DNA of 64,000 bases. Origin: Alisma plantago-aquatica. Its lineage: Eukaryota > Streptophyta > Magnoliopsida > Alismatales > Alismataceae. The stretch lies in contig OY856409.1 of NCBI GenBank assembly GCA_963693085.1, positions 1,619,583,711 through 1,619,647,710 of the forward strand, read 5' to 3'. The position numbers were made by a program, and so were the translations under genes. Under the pieces are notes generated by a model. It saw only the letters and a list, made by a program, of their open reading frames with translations, did no database searches and was not told the DNA's origin. The first letter of the stretch is position 1. Each line of letters starts with the position of its first letter. Below, piece after piece: positions 12,936-25,029 of the stretch.

Positions 12936-14115
12936 ACACAAGTAAACCACTTTCTTAGTGACTTTTCCTTATGTCCCTTAGAGATGGCATAATTGGGTTT
13001 AAAGAATTATACTCTGTATACATGCTTTCATGCTTCATATATCTAATATTTCAAACTTTAGGTGACATTCAACACTATCTTAATTCTTAAAATGATTGGT
13101 TAACTCACCCTTCTAGGGAAGGTCCTATCTAAAGGTGACTTCTTGACTTACATGAGGAGATTAGGCTTTCCAGCCACAACTTGACCCCTAGGGTTCAGGA
13201 TTATCTTCCTCCATAGGTCTTTTCCCCATATTGGGTTGGCCCATCCCACATCGACACACCAACCCTAAAAGTTGAATTGAGGGTTTCATATTTTCATTTT
13301 TGTGTAACCATTGATTGACCTATATTTTGTATTTATATTCCAAATCCTTCACATGAATCATATGTGCATCATTCAATGTTTTTGCATGCATGGGAAAATT
13401 AGGGTTTCTAATTTTTGTGGTGTTGAAACTAGGTCACCCAACCCATTTGTATTTCCTCTTTCCTTTTACCCTAACTAGGGTTTGTATAGGTAGGGTAATT
13501 ACTTGACCCATACTACTCCCATTACCTAGGATTAAATCTTAGGGTTAGGGAATACACCCTACAACATAGGGTTTTATAGTTCCCTTGACCTATAAGGGTT
13601 TTCATACCCTACTGGGATACCCTACTCAAGTCATTTATGGAATATTGGGTTTTCCTACCCTTTCCTAGGTAGATCTAGGGTCTACCTTCACTAGAGAAAA
13701 CTAGGAAACACATAAATATTTTTCAAATCCATGCTATTATTTTAACATTATGTGTCCATTAATTGGCAAAGTATGCATTAATCCTACTCCTCTCAAAACC
13801 CTAACTTAAGATGAGGAGGGAAGTTCATTTTAGGGTTTATTAATTAGAGATATGATGAGAGGAAGAAATTTCGAGGTGAAGGACCTAGAGGAAAAATTAT
13901 TTTAGGCAACCTTTCAGTTCTGGCCAGATAGGTATCACATTGGTCGAGGGAGTCCCCGTATATCAACATAGTGGTGTAGAGGAAAATATTGCCAGTGCCC
14001 AAATACATGATCCTTTCTAGAGACCATTGCCCTTATGTTATGCCCTAATAATTTTCCTTATACATCTAGGGCTTATTTAAAATTATCAACTATCAAATAT
14101 CAATTGCTAAATCTG

Positions 14116-14130
14116 GGCTATGATACTAAA
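14116..14130 (-). promoter_or_regulatory. Degenerate tRNA primer-binding site (internal region 1)
   Basis: Read on the minus strand, TAGTATCATAGCCC lies directly after the 3' end of LTR B. The standard plant initiator-Met-tRNA site is TGGTATCAGAGC; this copy differs by G-to-A and G-to-T changes. It fixes the orientation of the element. Confidence 0.7.
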
Positions 14131-17100
14131 TGTACGACCCCTACTTTTGAGTGTCCCTCGATTAAGAGAAGGCCTTAAAGTCAAGGATCATTACTCTAAT
14201 TTCCAGGATTAAACTTAACAAATAACATTATATAATATCCATTTATTTGAACAAATAATGTTACATGATCGAATAGTGAGCTCCTCTAAGAAGTTACATG
14301 GATATTTCAACATGAGGGCTAACATATACAATGTGAAGAATACTATCTAGCTAATCCTCCTTGACTTATTTTTAATATCTTCAAGATTTCATGATTCTTC
14401 ATGTCCTCAACTAATAGATGCAGGTTAACCTAAAACTCCACAAATAAAACAAATTAGTGTATTTCTATATTGTGTACGTGGGGTGCATACAAAAGTGCAC
14501 ATATAATATAACAACATATATTATCAATCATCAAGTAGATGCACATATAAACTGGTATTTTCAGTAAGATAATCTAACCCATGTTTGTCAAGCCACCATG
14601 GGTGTAATCACCTTTCTCTATCCAACATTGGACTTAGGTGAACTACCACTTGGTAGGTCTAACCCTGGGTTTAGATTATCAGAGTTTACTTTATGTAATG
14701 CTCATATGCACATTATAGTTTTCTCAAAATAAATAAACATCCAACAAGCTATTTTCATAAAATTTTGAGAAAGCTCGACAAACTTCGGAATTCAATTATC
14801 TTAGTATTCATAAGCATAACTATGTACCTTGTCGAAGAACCATGTAGTATAATATTTAAATACTTTATGCAATCCAATCATCAACGCAGGCGACTATACA
14901 TCTAATAAATTAACATGATTTGTAATAGCATACAACCCTAAAGTGTCACCAATACATTAGACCTAACCTAGGTCTTAGATTGGGGTTTAGGGTTATGTTA
15001 GGTTTAGGTTAGGAATATGGATATAAACCCTAATTTCATCTTAAGATGCCTTCTAAGGGTTATAAACCCTAGTTATTTCATAAATGACATAAGAAGCCTA
15101 AATGGTCATCATTATCAACTTAATCCTTTTGAGAACCTAGATCATCATCATTACTTAGTATATTCAGATCAAATTGCAAATTAAGCATATTTAGAATGTC
15201 GATCATTCCTTTTGTTGGATTTATAGTTTGCATGTATTTATAACCTACAATAATGCATTAAACCAAATTGTTGAACTAGTAGCATTACTAGGCATTTCGA
15301 GGGAATCCTATTCTATCATCAATGTTCTAAATTAGGTTAAATAACCATGACATCAACGTCATTGTCAAGCACTCTATGATTTACTTATAAGCATTAATAT
15401 TTAACCATAATCCAAAATACACTTTTTAAACTAGAATTAGAATTAGACCCTAAATATATTTTCATTACAATCTATGCATTTTTCTGATCAAGATCATATA
15501 TATGCTCACTACTTTCAGATCTACCAACTAATTACTACAATTAATAGAAGATTAGCACTCCTAGACCAATAGCAGAGTGCCATGCAACCAAAATAGAGTG
15601 GATAATCCCATGTGGAAGGATTATTGGGGAAAAAGGTTCAAAGACACAATTACCCTCTCATGGTGATTCTAAAATCATCTAACAGTGAGGGCACTCTGAT
15701 CAACTGGTCATTGGGATTCTTCTTCCTCCTATGTGCTTCTTCTTGTTGGTCATGATTGTCACCTTGGAGAGTGACTTTGGCCTCCCACTGCCTAATACCT
15801 ACAACCAAGGCCAGGACTGGCTTCCCCAGGTTCCTAAGCACTAAGAAAGATCTCCATCACCATATGAGGTAGACAAAATCGCCACACCAACCGACCAGGA
15901 ACCACATACAAAGGAGAAATAGGGTAATGGTCGATAGATGGGTTCAAACACCAAATTTGGGTCTGCTACCCACCTTCGACCTTTCTTGTGGCATCTCAGT
16001 CCGATCTCACAGATGATGCTTGGGGACACCCCAGGTGAGGTCTATGGTTTTAGACTTGTTGTCGAGGCTGGTCTAGTGTGTGAAGGAAGCTTGAGGGTTC
16101 TTGCACCATCCTAAGACTCATCCTCACCTCACGACCTCATCCCACTGGGCCAAAGCATTGGTCCATGGTGATCCAAATCTGTGGATCCTTTGTCAGGCCA
16201 TCGCAGAAGAAGGGGAGTTGGAGCATCGAAGTGTTTAGGTTCTAGTGAGAAATTAGGTACTAGGTTTCATTATTCCTAGTTAGATGAAGGTCTATGATGC
16301 CTTATATGGGTGTGGGTCCTGACTTACTCATGAATTAAGAATTATCTTATTAGGTATAGATAATGGACAAAAAGGAGCTCTTTGGGTGCATTTTGATCTC
16401 CCAAATATCACATAGTTCTTATAAGGTGAGAGTGGGGATTGGGGGGAGGGAGGTGATTCTCTTAGCTAGGTTAGACTCTAGTCTTCATGGAATATGGGAC
16501 TCTAGGTGAGGAAGGCAACCCACACCATATGACCAGATAGGGAGACCAGATCTGGCTAGGCTCCTTTCCCCTTATTTCTTTTCCATTTTATTTAGATAAA
16601 ACCCTTATTTTAATTTTTATCCTTAATTCCATCTTATTTCAAAAGTTGGTATTATCTCCCTCTAATTGTTATCTGTCGTTGGGTCAATGATAAGATCAAC
16701 ATAAGATAATTTAATAAGTGAACCTTAGTTTCCAAGACCGATCTAGATAATTACATATTTAATTACCTAGATCACAAGAATACTTGGATTATTCTAGAAT
16801 TTCTTCCATTATCTAATATTCCAATTATCTATCAACCAAAATTATCACAGATAATTATTAGGAGCAAGAAATACCATATTAACCATCATTCTCTCAAGGA
16901 CCTATATGCAAATCCCACTTTGCCCAATTGGGCTTGGATTGGGTTCCCAAGACCATGGCTCATATCCTAGGCCTCGAAAGGGTGTGTGAGCTTAATTGTA
17001 AACTTAATACTAAAATTAAGGATTTGATCATCAAAGTGTCTCAATTAAGCCTTGTATTAACACATATGCCCAACATTACATTATTTTCTTAAGTTCAAGA

Positions 17101-17197
17101 CTTCCTCTAAGTCTAAGACTTAAAATCCTTATCTCAATGCATTAGTATTCAATTTACAGTCATAGGATCTAAATTTACCAAATCTAAGGATCTAACA
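14131..17197 (-). repeat. LARD LTR B (shared middle LTR)
   Basis: Runs from TGTACGACCCC to GATCTAACA, 3067 bases, between the two internal regions. It serves as 3' LTR for the right unit and 5' LTR for the left unit. It shows the uninterrupted sequence at the site where LTR A carries the LINE. Confidence 0.85.
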
Positions 17198-18378
17198 TTC
17201 ACCCTTCCTTAAAAAGGGATTTTGTCCCCAAAATTGAAACTTAACTAGATTAGGGTGAATGATAACTCATATTAGCCTCAAACATTAGGTCTAGCTACCT
17301 TTCATGGATAGGCTATATCTAGACTATTTTTAATTACTTTCATTGCTACAAAAAATTATCATATTATTGAGTATGGAATCCAAATTCAATCCAATTGTAC
17401 ATCCTCAATCATTGAATAATATTATCACTATGTGATTATATGTTCTCTTAGTGATTTCAGTTTCACATAGGTTTTGAACCTAGTAATCATTATTCAACTA
17501 TCTTCATATAAGGGTGAGGTAACACCTCAAAAACCCTAGATAATGTCACAAATCTTAATTTAGGGTGTTCATTCTTAGATTTTAATTACATGTATCACAT
17601 GTGGCTACCCTATCTCTCATACCCATAATACAATGAAATAAACATCTGGATGCAACCCAAATGCAGAGTCCATCCTATTATATGTGCAAAGATGGTGTAT
17701 CCACACATTATCTTATAATTTCAAATTTTAGTTTGTTACACTCAAAAATGACTTTAGGCCATGAACACATTTTATTCCCACGAATTTCCTTAGGTTCCAT
17801 GAACTTAGGCATAGTGTTTTTCTCATAATTCTTGAGTTTACGCACAACTCCCTTTAAGATTTTACTTCAACCATTATTACATGACTTCTTGTATTCCTTA
17901 TATCTACATCTCATATACCATTAGCCTTAATCATTACCTTAAGATCTCTAGTGGTATAGGCACCTTTGGAGTGATCTTCCTCTGACTCCCAAGGGTCTCA
18001 TGCACTTATGCAGTGCCTCTCACATTTATCCCTCCGGCCTCATGAAATCATGAAATGGCTAATGTCTTGTCCCCATGGGCCTTAGGAACATGTGGAAAGA
18101 TATCTCCTGATCCCACGGTCTTATGCCATGATCTCCTTCTGACCTCATATGTCTTAGGTACCTTTTAACATCCCTACTTGACCCTAGGGTTGACTGAGGG
18201 CTCTACCCTGTCTAGGGTTTCATAATGATGTCATAGCTTTATTTCATTACACATTTTTCTTGTGGTTTTTCTAGCACTATCCAAGCACTCTATTATTTGT
18301 ATAATTCTTTTACTTGGATGTCCTTAATCTCTTCGCATGCAAAATATTTCCTTAATGTCCATACTTTGGGCTCAAAGT

Positions 18379-18546
18379 GACCTTCCCTCATGGGATTGGT
18401 CTTCATGGTGACCTTCCCTCATGGGCTTGGTCTTCTAGGTGACCTTCCCTCCTGGGCTTGGTCTTGACTTCCCTCTTGGGCTTGGGATTCATGCTATCCT
18501 TCCTTCCTCGGCTTGGCCTCTTGGTGGCTTTCCCTCTAGGGCTTGA
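18379..18546 (+). repeat. Short tandem repeat, about 35-bp unit (internal region 2)
   Basis: Five diverged units around TGACCTTCCCTCATGGGCTT, the counterpart of the array at 12795-12935. Confidence 0.75.
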
Positions 18547-19712
18547 TCACGCAAGTCAACCACTTTCATAGTGACTTTTCCTCATGTCCCTTAGAGACGA
18601 CATAATTGGGTTCAAAAAGTATACTTTGTATATGTGCTTTCATGCTTTGTATATCTAATCTTTCAAACTTAGGTGACATTGAAGGTTATCTCAATTACAA
18701 AAATGATTGGTTAACTCACCCTTCTAGGGAGGTTCCTCTCCTAGGATGCCTTGTTTACTCATAGGAGGAAATTAGGCTTTCAAGGCACAACTTGACCCCA
18801 AGGGTTTAGGATTATCTTCCTCCATAGGTCTTTTCCCAATATTGGTTGACCCACCCTAGGTTGGTACACCAACCTTAAAATTTGAATTGAGGGTTTCATA
18901 TTTTTATTTTTATGTAACCATTTATTGCCCTATATTTTATATTTATATTAAAACCCTTCACATGAATCATGCATGCATCTTCCACGTATTTGCATGAATG
19001 AGAAAACTAGGGTATCTGATATTTGTGGTGTCGAGACTAAGTCACCCAACCCAATTGTATTTCTTCTTTCCTCTTACCCTAACTTGGGTTTATATGGGTA
19101 GGTTTATTATTTGACCCATACTACTCCCATTACCTAGGATTAAGGTTTAGGGTTAGGGTTAGGGACTACACCCTACCACTTAGGGTTTTATAATTCCCTT
19201 GACCTATCATGATTTCCATACCCTACTGGGATACTATACTAAAGTCCTTTATGGACGACTGGGTTTTCCTACCCTTACCTAGGTATCTCTAGGGTTTAAC
19301 CTCACTAGAGAAAACCCAAGAAACACATAAATGTTTTTCATATCCATGTCATTATTTTAACATTATGTGTGCATTAATTGGAGGAGGATGCCTTAATCCT
19401 ATCTTTCTCAACACCATATCTTAAGATGAAGAGGGAAGTGCATTTTAAGGGTTATTAAGGAAAGAGATGAGGAGAGGATGAAATTTAGAGATGAGGGGCC
19501 TATGGGGAACATTATTTTAGGCAAATTTTAGGTTCAGGCCAGGCAGGTATCACATTGGCTAAGAAAGTCCCTGTACACCAACTTAATGGTGCAAAATAAA
19601 ATATTTCCAACCCCTAAAGCCATGATCCTTTCTAGACATTGTTACCCTTAGGTTATGTCCTAATCATTTTCCTTATATATCTAAGGATATTAAATATCAA
19701 TTGCTAAATATG

Positions 19713-19727
19713 GGCTCTGATACTAAA
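19713..19727 (-). promoter_or_regulatory. tRNA-Met primer-binding site of the LARD
   Basis: On the minus strand the sequence right after LTR C is TTTAGTATCAGAGCCC, containing TATCAGAGCC of the plant initiator-Met-tRNA primer site. Its position makes LTR C the 5' LTR of the array. Confidence 0.85.
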
Positions 19728-22700
19728 TGTAACGAACCCCACTTTTGAGTGTCTCTTGGTTAAGAGAAGACCTTAAAGTTGAAGATCATTACTCTAATTT
19801 CCAAGATCAGATTTAAGAAATAATAAATAATAGTAAATATTCATCATTTATTTAAATAAATAATGTTTACATGATTGTATAGTGAGCTCCTCTAAGGAGT
19901 TACATTGATATTTCAACTTGAGAACTAACATATACAATATGAAGAAATGCTATCTAGCTAATCCTCCTTGACTTATCTTGATATCTTCAAGATTTCTTGA
20001 TTCTTCATGTCTTCAACTAATAGATGTAGGTTACCCAAAAATGTGGATCAATCTATTGTTATATTGTGTACGTGAGATGCATACAAAAGTGTTCATATAA
20101 GATAACAACATATATTCTCAACCATCAAATAGATGCATGTATAATCTAGTATCTTCATTAAGATAATCTAACACATGCTTGTTAAACCACCCATGGTATA
20201 ATCACCTTTCTCTATCCATCATTGTACTTAGGTGAACTACCCCTTAGTAGGTCTAACCATGGGTTCAGATTATCATAGTTTACTTTATATGATACTCACA
20301 TATGCCTTATAGTTTGTATGGAGTAAATAAACACCCAACAAGTTATTGTCATCAAACTTGAAGAAACCTCAAAAAACTTTGGAATTCAATAATCTGAGTA
20401 TTCATAAGCGTAACCATGTACCTTGTTGAAGAACCATGCAGTATAATCTTCAATTACTTTATGAAATTCAATCATCAAAGCAAGCAAAGGTACATCCAAT
20501 CAACCAACATGATATGCAATTCCATAACCCTAAACTGTCAGTAACACATTCATAACATATCAATTAGTCCTAACCTAGGTCTTAGATTGGGGTTTAGGTT
20601 TATATCGGATTTATGCTAGGAATATGGGTATAAACCCTAATTCCATCTTAATATTCCTTCTAAGGGCTATAAACCCTAATTATTTCATTATTGACTTAAG
20701 AAGCCTAAAATATCATCATTATCAGCTAAATCATGTTAAGAACCTAGATCATCATCACTACTCAGTATATTCAAATCAAATCTCAAAGTAAGCATATTTA
20801 AAGTGTCTATTATTCCTTTCACTGGATCTAGGGTTTTCATGTATTATAACCTACAATCATACATTAAAGCATGTTATAAAACTAGTAGCATTACTAGTCA
20901 TGTGAACACAATCCTATTTTATCATCAATATTCTAAATCAGGTTAACTGAATCAAGGTTAATTAAGCATGATATCAACATCATTGTCAAGCACTCTACAT
21001 TTTACTATAAACATTACTATTTAACCATAATCCAAAATACACTTCTTTGAACTAGAATTAGAATTAGACCCTAAATATATTTTCTTTGTAATCTACACAT
21101 TTTTTTATCAAGATCATATATAGGTTCACTACTATTAGACCTACCAATTAATAGAAGATTAGCATTCCTATACCAATGGCAGAGTGCCATGTCAGCAAAA
21201 TCGAGTGGATAATCTGGCGTGGACAGATTATTGAGGAAAAAGGTTCAAAGACACAATTACCATTTCATGGTGATTTTAAAATCATCCCCCGGTGAGGGCA
21301 CTCCAATCAACTGGCAACTGAGATTCTTCTTCTTCCCACACACTTCTTCCTATTGGCGATGTCTGTCACCTTGGAGGTTGACTTTGGCCTCCCAGTGCTT
21401 AATACCTACAACTGAGGCCATGACTAACTCCCCTAGGTCCTATGGACACAGAAAGATCTCCAACACCACACGAGTTAGACAAAATCGCCACACCAACTGA
21501 CCGAGAACCGCAGACGGAGGAACAACTGCGTAAATGTTGGCATATGGGTTCAGACACCAAAGTTGAGTCAGTTACCCATCCTCAACCTTTCTCATGGCAT
21601 TTTCGTCTGGTCTTAGTGACGAATGATGGTTGGGGACACCCCATGTGAGGTCCATGGTTTCAGACTTGTTATCAAGGCTGACCTGGTGTGGAAAGGAAGC
21701 TTGATGGTTCTCGCTTCCTCCTAAGACTCATCCTCACTTTGCGACCTCCAAATCATCCCACTCAACCAAAGAATTGGTCCATGGTGGTGCAGATCCATAA
21801 ATCCTCCATCAGGTCATCGTAGAAGAAGGAGTTGGAGCATCGAAGTGTTGGAACCTGTGAGAAATAAGGTACCATGTTTCATTGTTTTGGGTTAGACAAA
21901 GGTCTAGGATGCCTTATATAGGTGTGGGTTCTTGGTAAACACGACTTCTAGTTAGCCATAATCTCTTGACTTACTCGCATTATCTTGTTAGGTAGAGATA
22001 ACAACAAAGAGGGAGATCATTGGGTGCTTTTTGATCTCCTGAACATCATGAAGTTATTATGAGGTGAGAATGGGGACCGAGGAGAGGGAGAGGATTCATG
22101 TAGCCAGATCGGACTCCAATGTCCATAGAATAGGGGACTCTTGGTGAGGAAGGCAACCTGTGCCATCACACCCGACAGGGAGATCGGATCTGGCTAGGTT
22201 CCTTTCCCCCTATTTGTTTTCCATTTTATTTAGATTAAACCCCTATTAAATAAGTATTTGTCCACATAATGCCTTCACTCCATTTTATTCAAAAGTTGGT
22301 ATCATCTCCCTTTAAGTGTTATCTATCATTGGGTCAATGGGAAGAACAAAACAAGATTATTTGATAAGTCAAACTTAGTTTTCAATCCCAAGTCTAGATA
22401 ATTACATAGTTAATTACCTACACAAGAATAATTGGATTATTCTAGAATTTCTTCCATTATCTAATATTCTAATTATCTATCAACCAAAATTATCATGACT
22501 ATTTATTAGGGCAAGATATACCAAACTAACCACTATTCTTTCAAGGACCTATAAGTAAATCCCATTTGGCCCAATTGGGCTTGGATTGGTTTCCCAGGCC
22601 CATGGCTCATATCCTGCCCCCTCCAAAGGGTACATGAGCTTAATTATAATCTTAATCACAAGATTAAGGCTTTGATCATCATAGTGTCTCAATTAAGCCT

Positions 22701-22845
22701 TGTATTAACACATATGCTCAACATTACATTATTTTCTTAAGTTCAAGACTTTCTCTAAGTTTAAGACTTAAAATCATTATATCAATACATGACTATTGAA
22801 TTCATAGTTATGGAATCTAAATTTACCAAACTTGAGAATCTGACA
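19728..22845 (-). repeat. LARD LTR C (5' terminal)
   Basis: Runs from TGTAACGAACCCC to AATCTGACA, 3118 bases, with no insertion seen. The open frames 21219-21500 and 21442-21648 lie in a part shared with LTRs A and B, where they are broken, so they are not genes. Confidence 0.87.
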
Positions 22846-23654
22846 ATAATCTTTTATTTTTTTCATAATAAATTATTTTTAGATAAGGCGACTGTGTGCA
22901 GTTTTCCCCATTGATTCTAAAATAGAAACCATTTCATGTGCTCTATAATAAGACTAGGTAAAGATCATATGGGTTGAATGTAACTCTTATATGTAGTTAT
23001 TCAAATTATACATTAGCCTTATTATATAAGATGGCTCTATGTGTTTAGTTAATCGAATTACTAATTGAGCCTTGTGTATTATTGTAAAGTTGTATGTACC
23101 ATAATAATGGGAAGTAATTCCTATCGGTATCCACATTCATCTATGTTTGTGCAATTACATCAGATTAGGAGTACTCAGGCACAATCAAACTTGGAGGAAG
23201 TGGAAGGTATAGTTGTTTCCGCATCACACTGAGAGGGAGGATGAATGTTGTTTATCGACACTAGGAAAGTTATTATAGCTTTTCTCCATTAATTCTTTTT
23301 ATAATGATATATTTATTCTTCAACATAGTATTAGATATAATATTTGTCAAAATAAGTTTGAACATTGTATTTTTTCCTTTTTTTTACAATGCAGTCGCAT
23401 GTTGATTCTAAATCTTACTTTCTTTAAGTAAATAAAGTCACGCAACATCACATTCACGAAAGCCAAAATATCTTATATTTTTAAACTTCACCAATGCATA
23501 GCTTATGCCTAATATAACTATACTATTCTAATATATAAATTTTGAATGAAAGTTCAACAAATGAACCTTATTTGATATCTAATAAAAACATCTGAAAGGA
23601 ATTTTATAGTAACAACAACAAAGTGTTTATGATCTCCTCTTCACACTAATTTTT
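22846..23654. other. Spacer between LARD and chromovirus, no gene recognised
   Basis: About 0.8 kb of AT-rich sequence that begins with the right target repeat ATAAT. It has no matching element terminus, tandem repeat or coding motif. Confidence 0.55.
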
Positions 23655-24193
23655 TGTAACAACCCCACCTCTGAGTAACCCCCAATTAAGGGAGACCAAA
23701 AGGTCAGAGCCGTTATCCCAATTTTTCAGATCAATGGTTCGACAAATAATCAATAATAATTACTAAATTCTACCAAAACTATACTAAAAAGCTAGAATAA
23801 AATAATACTTTCCATACCTTTTGTAAAATCTTGGATTTCTAGACTTCTATCCACAAGTGGAGTCTATTCTAACTAATACTCCTTGTACCTTAATTCATAT
23901 ATTCACAATGTATCACTTTATTGTTTGTCCTTTTCATGTTGTACCTAAAACGCCGACAAACAAAATGTCATTCAGCATAAATGAATATGCCGGTATGTGG
24001 GGAAAACCAAAATTTCACAAATATTGCTAACAACATAAATATCACAATTAAGTTATTTAACAATCCACATTATGTTTTCAATGTGACATTCTCCACCGCT
24101 TTTGCCCTAACCCTAGAATACCCTCTCTAGGGTTTTTCCTTTGCAAGAGACATAAGGTCACCTTATCCATCCTGATCTTAGTGCCTGGGGTCA

Positions 24194-24484
24194 TGTAAAG
24201 CCTAGGCCCACTGCCCAAGGCTCTAGTAGACTTTCAGGAATGATGACTGGCCCCATAAACCACCACTAGCCTTAACTGTGCACTTTGTCCACATTGACAC
24301 GCAAGCTAGGATCAACTTCCCAACTGGTCACCCATCCTAGTACTACTCCAAGCTGAGCACTCTTAACTATGGAGTTCTTTAGTGATGGGCTCCCAGAAAA
24401 GGAGGTGCACCTTGGTGATATGGGTAGTCCAATCATTCCATTTAAGATCATGTTATTCGAGGCCTCAAATACTGGGATGTTACA
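24194..24484 (-). repeat. Cassandra 3' LTR
   Basis: TG...CA ends intact on this copy. It differs from the other LTR at scattered sites, so the insertion is not very recent. Confidence 0.9.
24311..24390 (-). ncRNA. 5S-rRNA-like segment in Cassandra 3' LTR
   Basis: On the minus strand the order is CCCATCA, AACTCC, AGTTAAG.GTGCT, GAGTAGTACTAGGATGGGTG, ACC, then TGGGAAGT. This follows plant 5S rRNA in sequence and spacing, including the internal RNA polymerase III promoter region. Extra bases (for example between CCCATCA and AACTCC) and changes such as CATAGTTAAG for CGCAGTTAAG show it is retrotransposon-borne and not a functional ribosomal gene. Confidence 0.85.
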
Positions 24485-24738
24485 ATCTCCCCCACTTAGA
24501 CTCTTGACGTCCTCATCAAGGCTCAACTATATGGCCTCGTAATCTGACCCCATTTCAGTGTAGACCCACAATGGCCCATGGACACCCAACTCCCGATCAC
24601 AGAATACCAGCGCAAGGGTGGCTACGTCAACCATGGACAGCCCTTTCCTACATGCCTGGATCGCACGGCTCAAGACTGGCATGCCACATGCCCATGTGGG
24701 CCCCACCTACTGGAGGGGTTATGGCTCTAATACCATTC
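24485..24738 (-). other. Cassandra internal region with primer site
   Basis: No protein frame, as usual for TRIMs. On the minus strand, TGGTATTAGAGCC lies just inside the 5' LTR (about 24723-24735), one base from the canonical Met-tRNA site TGGTATCAGAGCC. GGTGGGGCCCACATGGGC follows. Confidence 0.85.
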
Positions 24739-25029
24739 TATAAAGCCTAGGCCCACTACCCAAGGCTCTAGTAGAGTTTTAGGAATGACGGTTGGCCCCA
24801 AAAACCACCACTAGCCTTAATTGCACACTTTGTCCACACTGACACGCAAGCCAGGATCAACTTCCCGACTGGTCACCCATCCTAGTACTACTCCAAGCTG
24901 AGCACACTTAACTATGGAGTTGTTTAGTGATGGGCTCCCGGAAAAGGAGGTGCACCTTGGTGATATGGGTAGTCCAATCATTCCTTTTAAGATCATGTTA
25001 TCCGAGGCCTCAAATCCTATGATGTTATC
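24739..25029 (-). repeat. Cassandra 5' LTR
   Basis: The partner of 24194-24484, with slightly decayed ends (TATAAAGCC for TGTAAAGCC; GTTATC for GTTACA). Confidence 0.9.
24856..24937 (-). ncRNA. 5S-rRNA-like segment in Cassandra 5' LTR
   Basis: Second copy of the 5S-like block, with GAGTAGTACTAGGATGGGTG intact on the minus strand and CATAGTTAAGTGTGCT before it. It could supply polymerase III-type promoter function, which is known for this family but not shown here. Confidence 0.85.

Larger units (their letters stand above)
7632..14130 (-). repeat. LARD internal region 1, interrupted by a 4-kb insert
   Basis: It matches internal region 2 (17198-19727): TTCACCCTTCC and GGGATTTTGTCCCC at its low end, and GGGCTATGATACTA (degenerate primer site) at its high end. 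Removing 8522-12500 leaves about 2.5 kb, close to the other copy. No gag, protease, RT or integrase motif is visible in any frame. Confidence 0.8.
17198..19727 (-). repeat. LARD internal region 2, uninterrupted
   Basis: 2530 bases between LTR B and LTR C. It holds the purine tract next to LTR B (minus strand AAGGAAGGGTGAA), the 35-bp repeat at 18379-18546, a run of TTAGGG-like units at 19143-19166 and the primer site at its high end. All frames are closed by frequent stops, and no retroviral domain can be read. This is the reference for the intact internal length. Confidence 0.82.
3562..22845 (-). mobile_element. Tandem LARD-like LTR retrotransposon array (LTR-int-LTR-int-LTR)
   Basis: Three homologous LTRs (3562-7631, 14131-17197, 19728-22845) alternate with two homologous internal regions (7632-14130, 17198-19727). 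On the minus strand each LTR begins TG(T/A/C).AGAT and ends GGG..CGTTACA or a close form. A primer site with TATCAGAGCC follows the 5' LTR, and a purine-rich AAGGAAGGGTGAA precedes each 3' LTR. Outside the array, 3557-3561 (GTAAT) and 22846-22850 (ATAAT) match at 4 of 5 bases, as expected for one insertion. Once the nested inserts are removed, LTRs are about 3.1 kb and internals about 2.5 kb. No gag or pol frame is present, so this is a non-autonomous LARD-like element. The triple-LTR arrangement is best explained by unequal recombination between copies. Confidence 0.85.
24194..25029 (-). mobile_element. Cassandra-type TRIM with 5S-like LTRs
   Basis: An 836-base element with two LTRs of about 291 bases (24194-24484 and 24739-25029) and a 254-base non-coding internal part. 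Perfect target repeats GGTCA lie at 24189-24193 and 25030-25034. The LTRs begin (minus strand) TGTAACATCCCAGTATTTGA and end GGCCTAGGCTTTACA. Both carry a segment resembling plant 5S rRNA, which is the defining trait of Cassandra. The joined flanks match the nearby block GTGCCTGGGATCACC (25099-25113), as expected for an empty site. It needs proteins from other elements to move. Confidence 0.93.

Noticed and set aside
19143..19166. Interstitial telomere repeat
   Set aside because: Only about three TTAGGG-like units, inside the LARD internal region. Too short to mean a telomere or a fusion point.
24311..24390. A real 5S rRNA gene
   Set aside because: It has extra bases and substitutions relative to plant 5S rRNA, lies inside paired TG...CA LTRs, and occurs twice with a primer site between.
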